A stretch of DNA of 64,000 nucleotides from Verrucomicrobiota bacterium JB022 (GTDB taxonomy: Bacteria > Verrucomicrobiota > Verrucomicrobiia > Opitutales > Oceanipulchritudinaceae): assembly GCA_030673845.1 (NCBI GenBank), contig JAUTCQ010000001.1:1-64000 (forward strand). Reading direction: 5' to 3'. The position numbers and the translations under genes are program-made. Numbering within the stretch: the stretch's first letter is position 1; each line of letters opens with the position of its first letter. The notes beneath the pieces were generated by a model. That model was not told the DNA's origin. It searched no databases and saw nothing but the letters and a program-made list of their open reading frames with translations. Below, one piece after another: positions 45,888 through 54,831 of the stretch.

Positions 45888-46955
45888 ATGTCGAAGAAGC
45901 GCATCAGTCAGACCGAGATCGCCCAGCAGCTTGGCGTCTCGCAAACCCTGGTTTCCATGGCCCTAAATGGGCGCACGAGCGAAGTGGCCAAAGCGACGTA
46001 TGATCGCATCTGGGCCTTTGCGATGGAGCACGGATACTCCCCGCGCGGGATGAAGATCAAACCGCTGGGAGAAGTTCAGCCCCAACCGTTTACGATGGGT
46101 TACGTGTTGCGCAGCCCCATCCGTATGGCCACGAAGAGCAACTTCTTCAGTCACGTGACGCAGGGGATGCACGAGTATCTCAGCGACAAGGGGCTGAAGA
46201 TGACGTTCCTCGGCTCCGAGAGCGATTTCTCCACCGATAATCCGCCATCGTTAGAAGGCTTCGCCCGCTACCTGCAAGGTATTGCGGTGATGGGGCAGGT
46301 GCAGCCGGAGTTCCTCGATCTCATCTGCCAGTTGAAGCGCCCCATTGCGATGGTCAGCGCCCGCGCCCCCGGCATCTGCCACAGCGTCAATTCCAACGAG
46401 CGCCAGGCGGCAGACCTGTTGGTCGGCCACCTGTATAACCTGGGGCACCGCGAATTCGCTTTCTTTTCCTCCCGCGCTACGCCCGGGCGGCACTTGGAGC
46501 GGTACGAGGCCCTCCTTTCAGCCCTGCGCGCGCGTGGGATCAACCTCAAGCCTGAGAATCTGTTGCTCGAAGACGAGGCGGAGCGCCGCTTCGGCTATCA
46601 GGCGGCGGAAAAAGTCCTCGCTCGCGAGCCCTCCCAAGTCCCCACCGCATGGGTGTTCCAGAACGGGCTCATGGCACGCGGCGCAGTCAATCGGCTCTTC
46701 CAGGCGCAGATCCGCCTCGGGGCCGAGGTCAGCGTGGCCGCCTTCGACCGCACGCGCGTGATGGAAGAGGAGATCCCCGGTATCACCGGTGCCGCCGCCC
46801 GCCCGGAAGATCTGGGCCGCGAAGTCGCTCGCATCCTCCTCGAATCGGCGCAGGACGAAGACAGCGCCCATGCCTATACCGACCTCGTGCTGCCGGCCGA
46901 ATTGACGGTGCGCGAGACGACGGGGGCGCCAGTGGGCCTGCGCGCCCGCGCCTGA
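45888..46955 (+). CDS. LacI-family transcriptional regulator
   Basis: 355 aa. HTH: KKRISQTEIAQQLGVSQTLV followed by SMALNGRTSEVAKATYDRI, the LacI DNA-reading helix. The periplasmic-binding-protein-like ligand core follows, with FTMGYVLRSPIRMATKSNFF, VNSNERQAADLLVGHLYNLG and AWVFQNGLMARGAVNRLFQA. It probably senses a sugar acid and controls the flanking transporter, lyase and TonB genes. An SD-like GGAG precedes ATG 45888. Confidence 0.92.
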   Translation: MSKKRISQTEIAQQLGVSQTLVSMALNGRTSEVAKATYDRIWAFAMEHGYSPRGMKIKPLGEVQPQPFTMGYVLRSPIRMATKSNFFSHVTQGMHEYLSDKGLKMTFLGSESDFSTDNPPSLEGFARYLQGIAVMGQVQPEFLDLICQLKRPIAMVSARAPGICHSVNSNERQAADLLVGHLYNLGHREFAFFSSRATPGRHLERYEALLSALRARGINLKPENLLLEDEAERRFGYQAAEKVLAREPSQVPTAWVFQNGLMARGAVNRLFQAQIRLGAEVSVAAFDRTRVMEEEIPGITGAAARPEDLGREVARILLESAQDEDSAHAYTDLVLPAELTVRETTGAPVGLRARA

Positions 46956-47110
46956 TAATTACTTTTAGTTCTTCTACTCCACCCCTGCGTCTGTTTTCCT
47001 GCATCCCGCACCCCCGGGAAGGCAGGTAAAGACTGCGTATCCCCTGTTTCCGCCGCTTCACGGCGTGTTTTGCTGCCATTGCCCTGCTGATTTCATCGTC
47101 CCAAAGATTT

Positions 47111-47171
47111 CCTGCTAATTATCATTGACTGGCGCGTGCGGTTTCCAATAAATATTAGCAGCTTCCTGCTA
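47111..47171 (+). promoter_or_regulatory. Control region upstream of the TonB receptor
   Basis: TTGACT at 47125 with the AT-rich ATAAAT at 47148 (17-nt spacing) is a plausible promoter. TAGCAG-CTTC-CTGCTA (47156-47171) is a perfect 6+6 inverted repeat, and its half CCTGCTA recurs at 47111 in front of the -35. The rest of the 286-nt gap 46956-47241 has no gene or other clear feature. Confidence 0.4.
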
Positions 47172-47241
47172 GAAGGGCTTTCACTACCCCCGTGACGAAA
47201 GGGCCCTTCCGAGTTCCCCCAACCCCCGCTCACTACTCTAC

Positions 47242-50200
47242 ATGAACATTCGTGTTGTCCCCTCCCTGCGACAGCTTCGGCTTTTGGCCACAACCGGATG
47301 GGTGGCCGCCAGCCTTCTGCCCGCGACCACCTGGGCCCAAGATGAGGCCGACGAAACCGAGGTCTTCGAGCTGTCCCCCTTTGTGATCCAATCCACGGAT
47401 GACGACGGCTACCGCGCCGCGACCAGTGTCTCGGGCACCAGCCTGAACACGCGGCTGCAAGACCTGCCGATGAGCATCCAGCCGATCACCGCCGACTTTA
47501 TCAACGATACCGGCGCCACCGATTTCGACTCTGCGCTCGCCTATTCCTCCGGCGTCTTTACCGACAGCCGCGAGGCCTCCCGCGGCACCAGCGGCCCCAA
47601 CGCCAACCGTAGCTCGTCCTCTTCGGAGCGCTCGGCCTCGGCCAGTGCTCGCGGCGCCCGCTTTGCCAACATCGTCAACATTCGCGGCTTCGACGTTCCT
47701 TTCCAGAATCGCTACGGCTTCCGCTCCGGCGGCCTCGTGATCGACCCGGGTGGCGACGCCACCGCGTTAGGCGGCCTGCTCGACTCCGTCAACATCGAGC
47801 GGATGGAAGTGGTCAAGGGCCCGAACTCGCTGCTCTACGGGGTAGGGGTGCTCTCGGGTATCGTCAACGTCATCCCCAAGCGCCCGATGCTGGAGGAAGC
47901 CTACGAGTTTTCCCTCGGCGTGGGCTCCTACGACTACTTCCGCACCACGGGCGACGTTACCGGCCCGATCTTCCAGAACGACGACCACTCGCTGGCCTAC
48001 CGCATCCTCGGCGCCTACCAGAGCAACGCAACTTGGACGGACTGGCGTCAGGACGAAGACGAATACCTCGCCGGCCAGCTGGAATACCGCTGGAAGAACA
48101 AGCTGACCGTCTTTGGCGAAGTCCAGTACGGCAAAACCCGGCAGGAGGGCATCGGCAGCCAATGGATCTACGACGACCTGAGCGACTCCAACGACGACCT
48201 CTGGCGCAACTACTACGACGAGCAACACAACTACGCCCGCGAGACCGGCACGATCGGCGAGCTGGCCCCGATCGACTACTCCAGCGGCAATCCGCTGCAC
48301 AGCACCCTCGACCAGAATGCGCGCGGCATCCAGGGCGGCGGTCTTGACTCCAGCACCCGCCTCACTGGGCCCGACACCTGGGCCGAGCGTGAGGAGATGA
48401 ATTACCTGCTCGACGTGACGCTGACGCCCTTCGAGGGCTTCACCTTCTCCGTCGGCACCTACTATACCGAGACGGATACCGAGGAATTCACGGTCGATGC
48501 GCGGATCGAGAACAACCAGATTTCGAGCATCAACATCAACCAGATCCTTGACCGCGATGTGCCCGGTGTCTCCGATCTGGTTTACAGCCGCCTCAACCCC
48601 GCCGCTGGCAACCGGACCAATCGCAACCTTTCCTCGAACTACGACGACCTGAAGCTGGGTGCCTACTACTGGACTTACGAGCCGACGCATTCCGAGTCGT
48701 TTCAATGGCGCGCCCGCACGGTTTATGATTTCGACACGCCGTTCCTCTTTGATACCGAGGCTCGCCACACCTTCCTCCTCGGCTACCACTACATCAAGGA
48801 CAAGGTCGACTACGTAGAAGGCAACGAAGAGGCTTTCATTGCCTGGAATCCTGAAGACCCGGCCAATGACGCGCTCCACTTCTTCGCACCCGACGACTAT
48901 TCGGTGCTCCGCTACAACGGCGAACAGGTGGCCTTGGCGGGCGACTCCTACAACAACACCGAGATCTTTTTCCACGGCTTTTACGGTATCTACCACGGTC
49001 GCTTCTTTGACGACCGCGTGGGCCTGATCGCCGGGGTCCGCCACGACATCTACAACGCCAAGACCGCCCAATATGCCCGCGTGCCGATCTGGGACGGCGC
49101 CGGCAACCCCCCGGAAGGCTCAGACTACGTGACGCGCGAGCAATTGGCCACCGGCCGCTGGAGCGAAGCAGGCTTTCGCTACATCGACAATCCGACCAAC
49201 AAGACCTACGGCCTCGGTTCCTACATCGACAGCTTCGACGAGGACGTCGAGGAAACGACCAAAACTTTTGCCGCCAACTACCGCCTGTTGACCGGCCTGA
49301 CCGTGTATGCCCTCTACTCCGAAGGCATCGCGCCCAACACGGGCCTGATCGACGGCAACAGCAAGACCATCCCGGCCGAAAGCACCGAATCGCGCGAAAT
49401 CGGCATCAAGTGGGAGATCCTGGAAAACAAGCTCACCGGCAGCCTCGCGGTCTACAACATCAAGCGTGAGAACGCCATCTGGTACTTTACCCACGCCCCG
49501 GCTCCCAACCGCTGGGAGGGCGTACCCGATGAGCTGCGCCCGCCGGGCTTTGGCGGCAATAGCGGCACCGAGTTCGATCCCACGCCCAATGATGACTATG
49601 TGCTGAATTACGGGGTCGACTCCTTCTTCATCACGGAAGAAGACCGCGAGCGTATTACCTGGATGCAAGACGGCGTCCGACTGCTGAGCAACACCCGCCC
49701 TGACGTCAGCGGGGTACCGGCTTCGACCCCCTACGTTTACCAGAATCCCGATAACCCGCGCGAATTTCTGCCTGCGACCGGCCTCTACCGGATCGAGGAC
49801 CAGAGCGGCGGCAGCGCTTCCGACCGGCGGACCGTCTACTTCTTCAAATACGACGATCTCGATGCGGGCGGCCTCCGACCCATCATGGAGCGCGCCTTCA
49901 ACGCCACCCAATACTCGTCGGACATCCCAGGCTCCTTCGACCCGATCCGCTATGTGCGCACACCGGCTGGTACCAGCAACAACAACACTGCTGGTAACAA
50001 CCCCTCCGCCTCCCGCTCGACCGGTGCCAACGTGACGTTCGAGGACGAGGCTACCGGTTGGGACCTGTCCCTGATCTACACTCCGCTCGACAACTGGGAG
50101 ATCGTCTTCAACTTCGCCCACACCGAGCGCGAAGCCCAGGGTGCCTTCAACATGTCTGACTTTACGGACCTGACGACCGGCATCTCCTATGCAGGCACGG

Positions 50201-50766
50201 AGTACGACCAGATCGTGCGCATCTTCGGACGCGAAGCTTTCGGCATCACCTCCAACGACACCGATGGCGATGGCGTGCCCGACCAGTTCCTCGACCAGAA
50301 TGGCAACGAGATCAGCCAGAGCAACCCGCTGCGCCCGAGTGAGGCCACTGGCGGCATCGACGGGCTGAGCCTCTTTTTCCAATCCGAAGATACCGCGCGC
50401 CTCTGGACCAAATACACCTTTACCGAAGGTCCTCTGCAGCGCCTCGGCATCGGCTTTGGTGCCAAGTGGAACGGCCCGGCGCAAACTTCCATCCCCATCG
50501 GCGGCAACTCGCTAGGCGCCAACCGCTTTGCCACGCCCGAAGCCCCGGAGCGCTGGGAATTCGAAATGGGCGTCTACTACGGTTTCACCTGGAACGACAC
50601 CAAATGGAACCTGCGCCTCAACGTCTTCAACCTGCTCGACGACACGTATGACTCCGCCCAGGTGCGCTATATCGACGACCTGACGGGCCGCGGCGAAGTC
50701 AACAAGCGCTACGAGCAGTATTACGCTCCGCGGACTTTCCGCCTCACGGCGTCCGTCAGTTTCTGA
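47242..50766 (+). CDS. TonB-dependent outer-membrane receptor
   Basis: 1174 aa with signal peptide ending near TTWAQ. The N-terminal ELSPFVIQSTDDDGYRAATS and the plug (VNIRGFDVPFQNRYGFRSGG, IERMEVVKGPNSLLYGVG, SGIVNVIPKRP) are standard. The remainder is a 22-strand barrel with TonB-receptor blocks WEILENKLTGSLAVYNIKRE and LRLNVFNLLDDTYDSAQVRY, ending in phenylalanine (FRLTASVSF). A serine-rich insert (SSSSSERSASASA) lies within the plug. It likely imports oligo-uronides released by the lyase, judged by neighbours. It heads a plus-strand run of five genes. Confidence 0.93.
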   Translation: MNIRVVPSLRQLRLLATTGWVAASLLPATTWAQDEADETEVFELSPFVIQSTDDDGYRAATSVSGTSLNTRLQDLPMSIQPITADFINDTGATDFDSALAYSSGVFTDSREASRGTSGPNANRSSSSSERSASASARGARFANIVNIRGFDVPFQNRYGFRSGGLVIDPGGDATALGGLLDSVNIERMEVVKGPNSLLYGVGVLSGIVNVIPKRPMLEEAYEFSLGVGSYDYFRTTGDVTGPIFQNDDHSLAYRILGAYQSNATWTDWRQDEDEYLAGQLEYRWKNKLTVFGEVQYGKTRQEGIGSQWIYDDLSDSNDDLWRNYYDEQHNYARETGTIGELAPIDYSSGNPLHSTLDQNARGIQGGGLDSSTRLTGPDTWAEREEMNYLLDVTLTPFEGFTFSVGTYYTETDTEEFTVDARIENNQISSININQILDRDVPGVSDLVYSRLNPAAGNRTNRNLSSNYDDLKLGAYYWTYEPTHSESFQWRARTVYDFDTPFLFDTEARHTFLLGYHYIKDKVDYVEGNEEAFIAWNPEDPANDALHFFAPDDYSVLRYNGEQVALAGDSYNNTEIFFHGFYGIYHGRFFDDRVGLIAGVRHDIYNAKTAQYARVPIWDGAGNPPEGSDYVTREQLATGRWSEAGFRYIDNPTNKTYGLGSYIDSFDEDVEETTKTFAANYRLLTGLTVYALYSEGIAPNTGLIDGNSKTIPAESTESREIGIKWEILENKLTGSLAVYNIKRENAIWYFTHAPAPNRWEGVPDELRPPGFGGNSGTEFDPTPNDDYVLNYGVDSFFITEEDRERITWMQDGVRLLSNTRPDVSGVPASTPYVYQNPDNPREFLPATGLYRIEDQSGGSASDRRTVYFFKYDDLDAGGLRPIMERAFNATQYSSDIPGSFDPIRYVRTPAGTSNNNTAGNNPSASRSTGANVTFEDEATGWDLSLIYTPLDNWEIVFNFAHTEREAQGAFNMSDFTDLTTGISYAGTEYDQIVRIFGREAFGITSNDTDGDGVPDQFLDQNGNEISQSNPLRPSEATGGIDGLSLFFQSEDTARLWTKYTFTEGPLQRLGIGFGAKWNGPAQTSIPIGGNSLGANRFATPEAPERWEFEMGVYYGFTWNDTKWNLRLNVFNLLDDTYDSAQVRYIDDLTGRGEVNKRYEQYYAPRTFRLTASVSF

Positions 50767-50797
50767 TCACTACCACCCAAACATCCTCCACAAAGAC

Positions 50798-51811
50798 ATG
50801 AACTACCCGAAACTCCTCCCCCTCGCTCTGTGCACCACGCTCGCCGCCACGGCCTCCGCCGCCTGGCAACTGGTGGACGATTTTTCGACCGACACCGTCG
50901 CTTCCGGTGCCTGGACCTACGACATCAACCCTGTTGAAAACACCTCGCCCTCCATCGCGGTGGAAGACGGCAAGCTCGCCATTCACCCGGGCGTGGCCGA
51001 CGAAAATACGCTCAACCTGGGCGCTTACCGTCAAATCCCCGACATCGACATTTTTGGCGCCGGCACCGTCTTCCTGCAGGTCCAGCAGCCAATCGTCAAC
51101 GGCACCAAAGGCCAGATCGACACCGTCTGGGGCGTATCCGACCTTCAGGTCAATCAGGACCGCTACAACGATTTCATGGCGCTGATGCGCATCGAATACG
51201 ATGAGTCGTTTGATGTCTACGACGGCACCACGATCGGCAGCAACCGCGTCGGCTACCAGACGGTGCTGGCCAACGGCGTGGGCGTCACCGGAGGCGTGTG
51301 GTACAATGTCTGGATCGTCCTCAATGCGGCCGAAAACGGCTACAAGGTCTACGTGCAGGGCGGGCCGGAATATCCGGAGCAGACCCTTGTCTACCCCGAT
51401 CCGGCACTCCCTAACAACGACCCGGATTCCGATGGTTATGCTGGTTTCCGTAAGGTGGGCGGTTTCGACAATATCAATAACTTCCGCATCCTCTCCTCCG
51501 CTGGCCGCACGACCGACGTGATCAAGGGCATCGACCCGACCTACTTCGACAACCTCTACGTCGACACCAGCGGCGAAAACCTCGCCAACCCGCTCGGCGG
51601 CACCGCGATGGGCCCCGGCATCTTCGGCGGCTTTGCCCTGGAAGACGGCTCGGTGCACACCGGCCAATGGATGGGCCCGCTGTGGGTGGAAGACTACCCC
51701 TGGGTCTACTCCTACAATCTGAGCAAGTGGCTCTATGTGCCCGATGCCGACGGCTCGCTCGAAGCCGATGCCGGCGTCTGGCTCTGGGCTGGCCGCCCCG
51801 CCGCTGAATAA
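50798..51811 (+). CDS. Secreted concanavalin-like protein with tryptophan-rich C-terminus
   Basis: 337 aa. Signal peptide MNYPKLLPLALCTTLAATASA. The central domain (WQLVDDFSTDTVASGAWTYD, VFLQVQQPIVNGTKGQIDT) resembles lectin/laminin-G-like sandwiches. The last 50 residues (MGPLWVEDYPWVYSYNLSKW, then LYVPDADGSL, AGVWLWAG) resemble the tryptophan-rich tail of the PL6 lyase, suggesting a shared envelope or carbohydrate module. It lies 31 nt after the TonB receptor; it is probably a surface glycan-binding partner. No enzyme activity recognised. Confidence 0.75.
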   Translation: MNYPKLLPLALCTTLAATASAAWQLVDDFSTDTVASGAWTYDINPVENTSPSIAVEDGKLAIHPGVADENTLNLGAYRQIPDIDIFGAGTVFLQVQQPIVNGTKGQIDTVWGVSDLQVNQDRYNDFMALMRIEYDESFDVYDGTTIGSNRVGYQTVLANGVGVTGGVWYNVWIVLNAAENGYKVYVQGGPEYPEQTLVYPDPALPNNDPDSDGYAGFRKVGGFDNINNFRILSSAGRTTDVIKGIDPTYFDNLYVDTSGENLANPLGGTAMGPGIFGGFALEDGSVHTGQWMGPLWVEDYPWVYSYNLSKWLYVPDADGSLEADAGVWLWAGRPAAE

Positions 51812-51946
51812 GCCTCCGGGCTTTGCTTTGGAGAACACACGACGGGTCCGACCCCCGCCCGTGTTCCCGCTCCCCCTTATCCGTTAATTCCGGGCCGTTC
51901 TGGCCTGGAGGGCGGGCGCTTGTGCCTGCCGCATGTCCCGAACTTT

Positions 51947-52957
51947 ATGTCCAAAACCATCTTATTTGCCCTGACCGACTGGGAATGGCAGACGTTTTTC
52001 CCCGGCAAGATGCGCGCCGATGTGCTGTCGCTCGCGGGTAAAGCCGTCGTCGTCGATCCGCTCTCCTTCGATGAAGCGGGTTGGGCCCAGCAACTGCAGG
52101 ATACGCAGCCCGACATCCTCGTCGCCGCATGGAAAACGCCGACGCTGCCCGACAACTGGGCCACGTTGACGGGAGGGCGCCTCAAATACCTCTGCTACCT
52201 GGCTGGGTCGGTGCGCAAGCTCGTCAACCCCCGCCAACTGGAGGACGGCCTCATCGTCACCAACTGGGGCAACACCATTTCCCGCGTCGTGGCGGAGTGC
52301 GCGCTGATGCTCGCCATCGCCTGCATGCGCCGCGCCAGCTACTGGACCATCTCCATGCACCGCGAGGGCACCTGGAAGACTCCCGACACCATCACCGGCT
52401 CGGTCTTCGAGCGCCGCATCGGCATCCACGGCTTTGGCGCGATCTCGCGCGAGCTGGTCAAGCTGCTCCAGCCCTTCGACACCACCATTTCGACCTACTC
52501 GCCGCGTGTGCCCGACCAGTTGCTGGCCGAATACAATGTGCACCGCGCCGACACCCTCGAAGACCTCTTTGCCGACAACGACATCGTCTTCGAACTGGCC
52601 GCGTTGACGCCCGAGAACACGGGAGTCGTGACGGAAGAGCTGTTGCGCCGGATCCCCGAGGGCGGGGCGTTCGTCAACATCGGGCGTGGGGCCGTGGTCG
52701 ATGAGGCCGCACTGGCCCGCGTCGCTGCCGACGGCAAGATCCAGGTGGGCCTCGACGTCTACGGGCAGGAGCCGCTGCCTGCCGACTCGCCTTTCCGCCA
52801 CAACGACGCCATCCTCACGCTGCCCCACCTCGGCGGCCCCACCACCGACCGCCGTCAGGATTCCGGTCGCCTCGCGATCCAGAACCTCAAGGCCTTCCTG
52901 CAAGGCGGCGATCTCGAATCCGTCGTCAACGTCGACGTCTACCAACGCGCTTCATAA
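51947..52957 (+). CDS. D-2-hydroxyacid dehydrogenase family protein
   Basis: 336 aa from ATG 51947 (a TTG 9 codons upstream is also in frame). NAD-binding core: RRIGIHGFGAISRELVKLL, TPENTGVVTEELLRRIPEGG, FVNIGRGAVVDEAALARVA with the catalytic arginine nearby, and LTLPHLGGPTTD with the histidine. It would reduce or oxidise a 2-keto/2-hydroxy acid, perhaps a breakdown product of the polysaccharide. It sits 135 nt after the lectin-like gene and 3 nt before the DUF2264 gene. Confidence 0.9.
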   Translation: MSKTILFALTDWEWQTFFPGKMRADVLSLAGKAVVVDPLSFDEAGWAQQLQDTQPDILVAAWKTPTLPDNWATLTGGRLKYLCYLAGSVRKLVNPRQLEDGLIVTNWGNTISRVVAECALMLAIACMRRASYWTISMHREGTWKTPDTITGSVFERRIGIHGFGAISRELVKLLQPFDTTISTYSPRVPDQLLAEYNVHRADTLEDLFADNDIVFELAALTPENTGVVTEELLRRIPEGGAFVNIGRGAVVDEAALARVAADGKIQVGLDVYGQEPLPADSPFRHNDAILTLPHLGGPTTDRRQDSGRLAIQNLKAFLQGGDLESVVNVDVYQRAS

Positions 52958-52960
52958 CCC

Positions 52961-54826
52961 ATGACCACCCCCGCAGCATACCGAGAATGGCAACAAGCGG
53001 CCTGGGAGCTCCTGCAGCCCCTGACCGAGCTCATGCGCCCCGGCCTCTCCGAGCTGCCGCTGGAAGGGCAGGCGAGCGATCACGATGCCAATGCCGACCG
53101 TCTGGAAGCCTTTGCGCGCCCCTGCCTGCTGGCCGCCTTCTGGCTCGCCAGCAGCCCGGAGGAGCAGGACGAGGCGGAGAAGATCGCCAGGTGGTTCCGC
53201 GAAGCCCTCGCGCTGGGCACCGACCCGTCCAAACCTGAGCACTATTGGGGGCCGAACGCGAATTACCACCAGAACGGCGTCGAGATGGGGCTTTTCGCCA
53301 TTGCGCTGGAAGTCGCCAAGCCCTTTCTTTGGGAGCCGCTGGACGAAGAGGCAAAGCAGCGCGTGATCCGCTGGATGGCCTCCAATCGCGGCACGGGGCA
53401 CCACTGGAACAACCACTTTTACTTCGGCGTCTTCGCGCTGGAGTTTCTGGAAAGCGTTGGGGCGGGGCGCGCTTCCGACCGGCAGGCGATCGATCACTGG
53501 TTCCAGGAGATGGAGCTGATGTATCGCGGGCGCGGCTGGTTCATGGACGGCATGAACCAGAGCTACGACCACTACAACGCCTACGCCTTCCACTTTTACG
53601 GGCCCATGTGGGCCCACCTCTACGGGCACCGCAACCCCGTCCGCGCCAAGCGTTGGTGCGACTGGTCCCGCGAATTCCTGACCTCGTATCAGCACGTCTT
53701 CGCGGCCTCGGGCGAGCACCCGGCTTTCGGGCGCTCGATCACCTACCGCTTCAACGCCTCCGCTGCCTTCGCTGCCGCGCAGCTGGTCGACGCCACCGAG
53801 CTGTCGCCCGGGCGCTGCCGCCGCCTCTGCACGCGCAACCTCCGCTTTTTCCTCGACCGCGAGACGCGGCAAGGGCAGGGCGCGCTCTCCATCGGCTGGC
53901 ACGATACCTTTCCGGGCGTGTCCGAGCCCTATTCCTGCGCGGGCTCCGTCTATTGGGCGGCCAAGGCTTTTGTGGCTCTGCTCGTGCCGCGCGAACACGC
54001 CTTTTGGCAAGAGCCGGAGCAGCCCCTCGTGGCTGAGCTGGAAGACGCCGTGCACGTGGTCGACCCCGCCGGGCTGATCTTCCGCACCCACGAAGGCGCG
54101 GCGGAGATCCTGAACGCCGGTTCCGAAATCTGCGCGGGCAATCGCGACAAGTTCGGCCCCTATAAGTGGGGGAAGCTCGCCTATCGCACCGACTTCGGCT
54201 TTTGCGTGGCCGAGCGAGGCGGTTATTCGCCCGACCTCGGCCTGACGGGCGTCGATCCGCGCGATGGTCGCCGCTTTGGCCGCCACTATACCGTGCCGCT
54301 CGAAATGGGCCGCTCGCACTATCTCAGCAGCTACAACCTGGGCGACCGCGAGCTGCAGGCCAACGTGTCGGTCGAAACCTTTGTCGCCTGGAAGGGCGGC
54401 TGGCTGTTGCAGGTGCACCGCTACACTGCCTACCAGCCGATGGAATTTACGCTGGGCGGCTATGCCCTACCATTGAAACAGCCCCAAGCCGCGCAATCGC
54501 TGAAGCAGCCCTTCCTGCAGGCCAGCGGAGAGGGCAGGGTGGTGGCGCTGCAGCCGCTGCAAGCCCACCTGCAGGCCGCGAGCAATTCCCGGCTGGAAGA
54601 CGCCGCCCCGCGCCGTCACCTGCAGGCCCCGTATCATATCACGCCTTTGCTCACCGCTCCCGCCGAAGCCGATGAAGGTTGGCTCGCCGCCCTCTGCTTC
54701 GCCGGCTACGGTGACTCCGTGCAACCCTGGGAGGTTGTTTCGCTTGCCGCTGGCGAGTGGACCCTCCAGCACCCGCAGCTCGGCCCGTGGACCTTGCGCC
54801 ACGCCTGGCTGCCCGCCCTCGACTAG
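52961..54826 (+). CDS. DUF2264 family protein
   Basis: 621 aa, no obvious signal peptide. Family features: RPCLLAAFWLASSPEEQDEA, HYWGPNANYHQNGVEMGLFA, NRGTGHHWNNHFYFGVFALE, GWFMDGMNQSYDHYNAYAFH. The alpha/alpha-barrel style with many H, W and Y residues resembles glycoside hydrolase or polysaccharide lyase barrels, but the activity is not known. It lies within the polysaccharide locus, 3 nt after the dehydrogenase and 5 nt before the heparinase-like gene, so it is likely a glycan-acting enzyme or helper. Confidence 0.85.
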   Translation: MTTPAAYREWQQAAWELLQPLTELMRPGLSELPLEGQASDHDANADRLEAFARPCLLAAFWLASSPEEQDEAEKIARWFREALALGTDPSKPEHYWGPNANYHQNGVEMGLFAIALEVAKPFLWEPLDEEAKQRVIRWMASNRGTGHHWNNHFYFGVFALEFLESVGAGRASDRQAIDHWFQEMELMYRGRGWFMDGMNQSYDHYNAYAFHFYGPMWAHLYGHRNPVRAKRWCDWSREFLTSYQHVFAASGEHPAFGRSITYRFNASAAFAAAQLVDATELSPGRCRRLCTRNLRFFLDRETRQGQGALSIGWHDTFPGVSEPYSCAGSVYWAAKAFVALLVPREHAFWQEPEQPLVAELEDAVHVVDPAGLIFRTHEGAAEILNAGSEICAGNRDKFGPYKWGKLAYRTDFGFCVAERGGYSPDLGLTGVDPRDGRRFGRHYTVPLEMGRSHYLSSYNLGDRELQANVSVETFVAWKGGWLLQVHRYTAYQPMEFTLGGYALPLKQPQAAQSLKQPFLQASGEGRVVALQPLQAHLQAASNSRLEDAAPRRHLQAPYHITPLLTAPAEADEGWLAALCFAGYGDSVQPWEVVSLAAGEWTLQHPQLGPWTLRHAWLPALD

Positions 54827-54831
54827 ACCCC

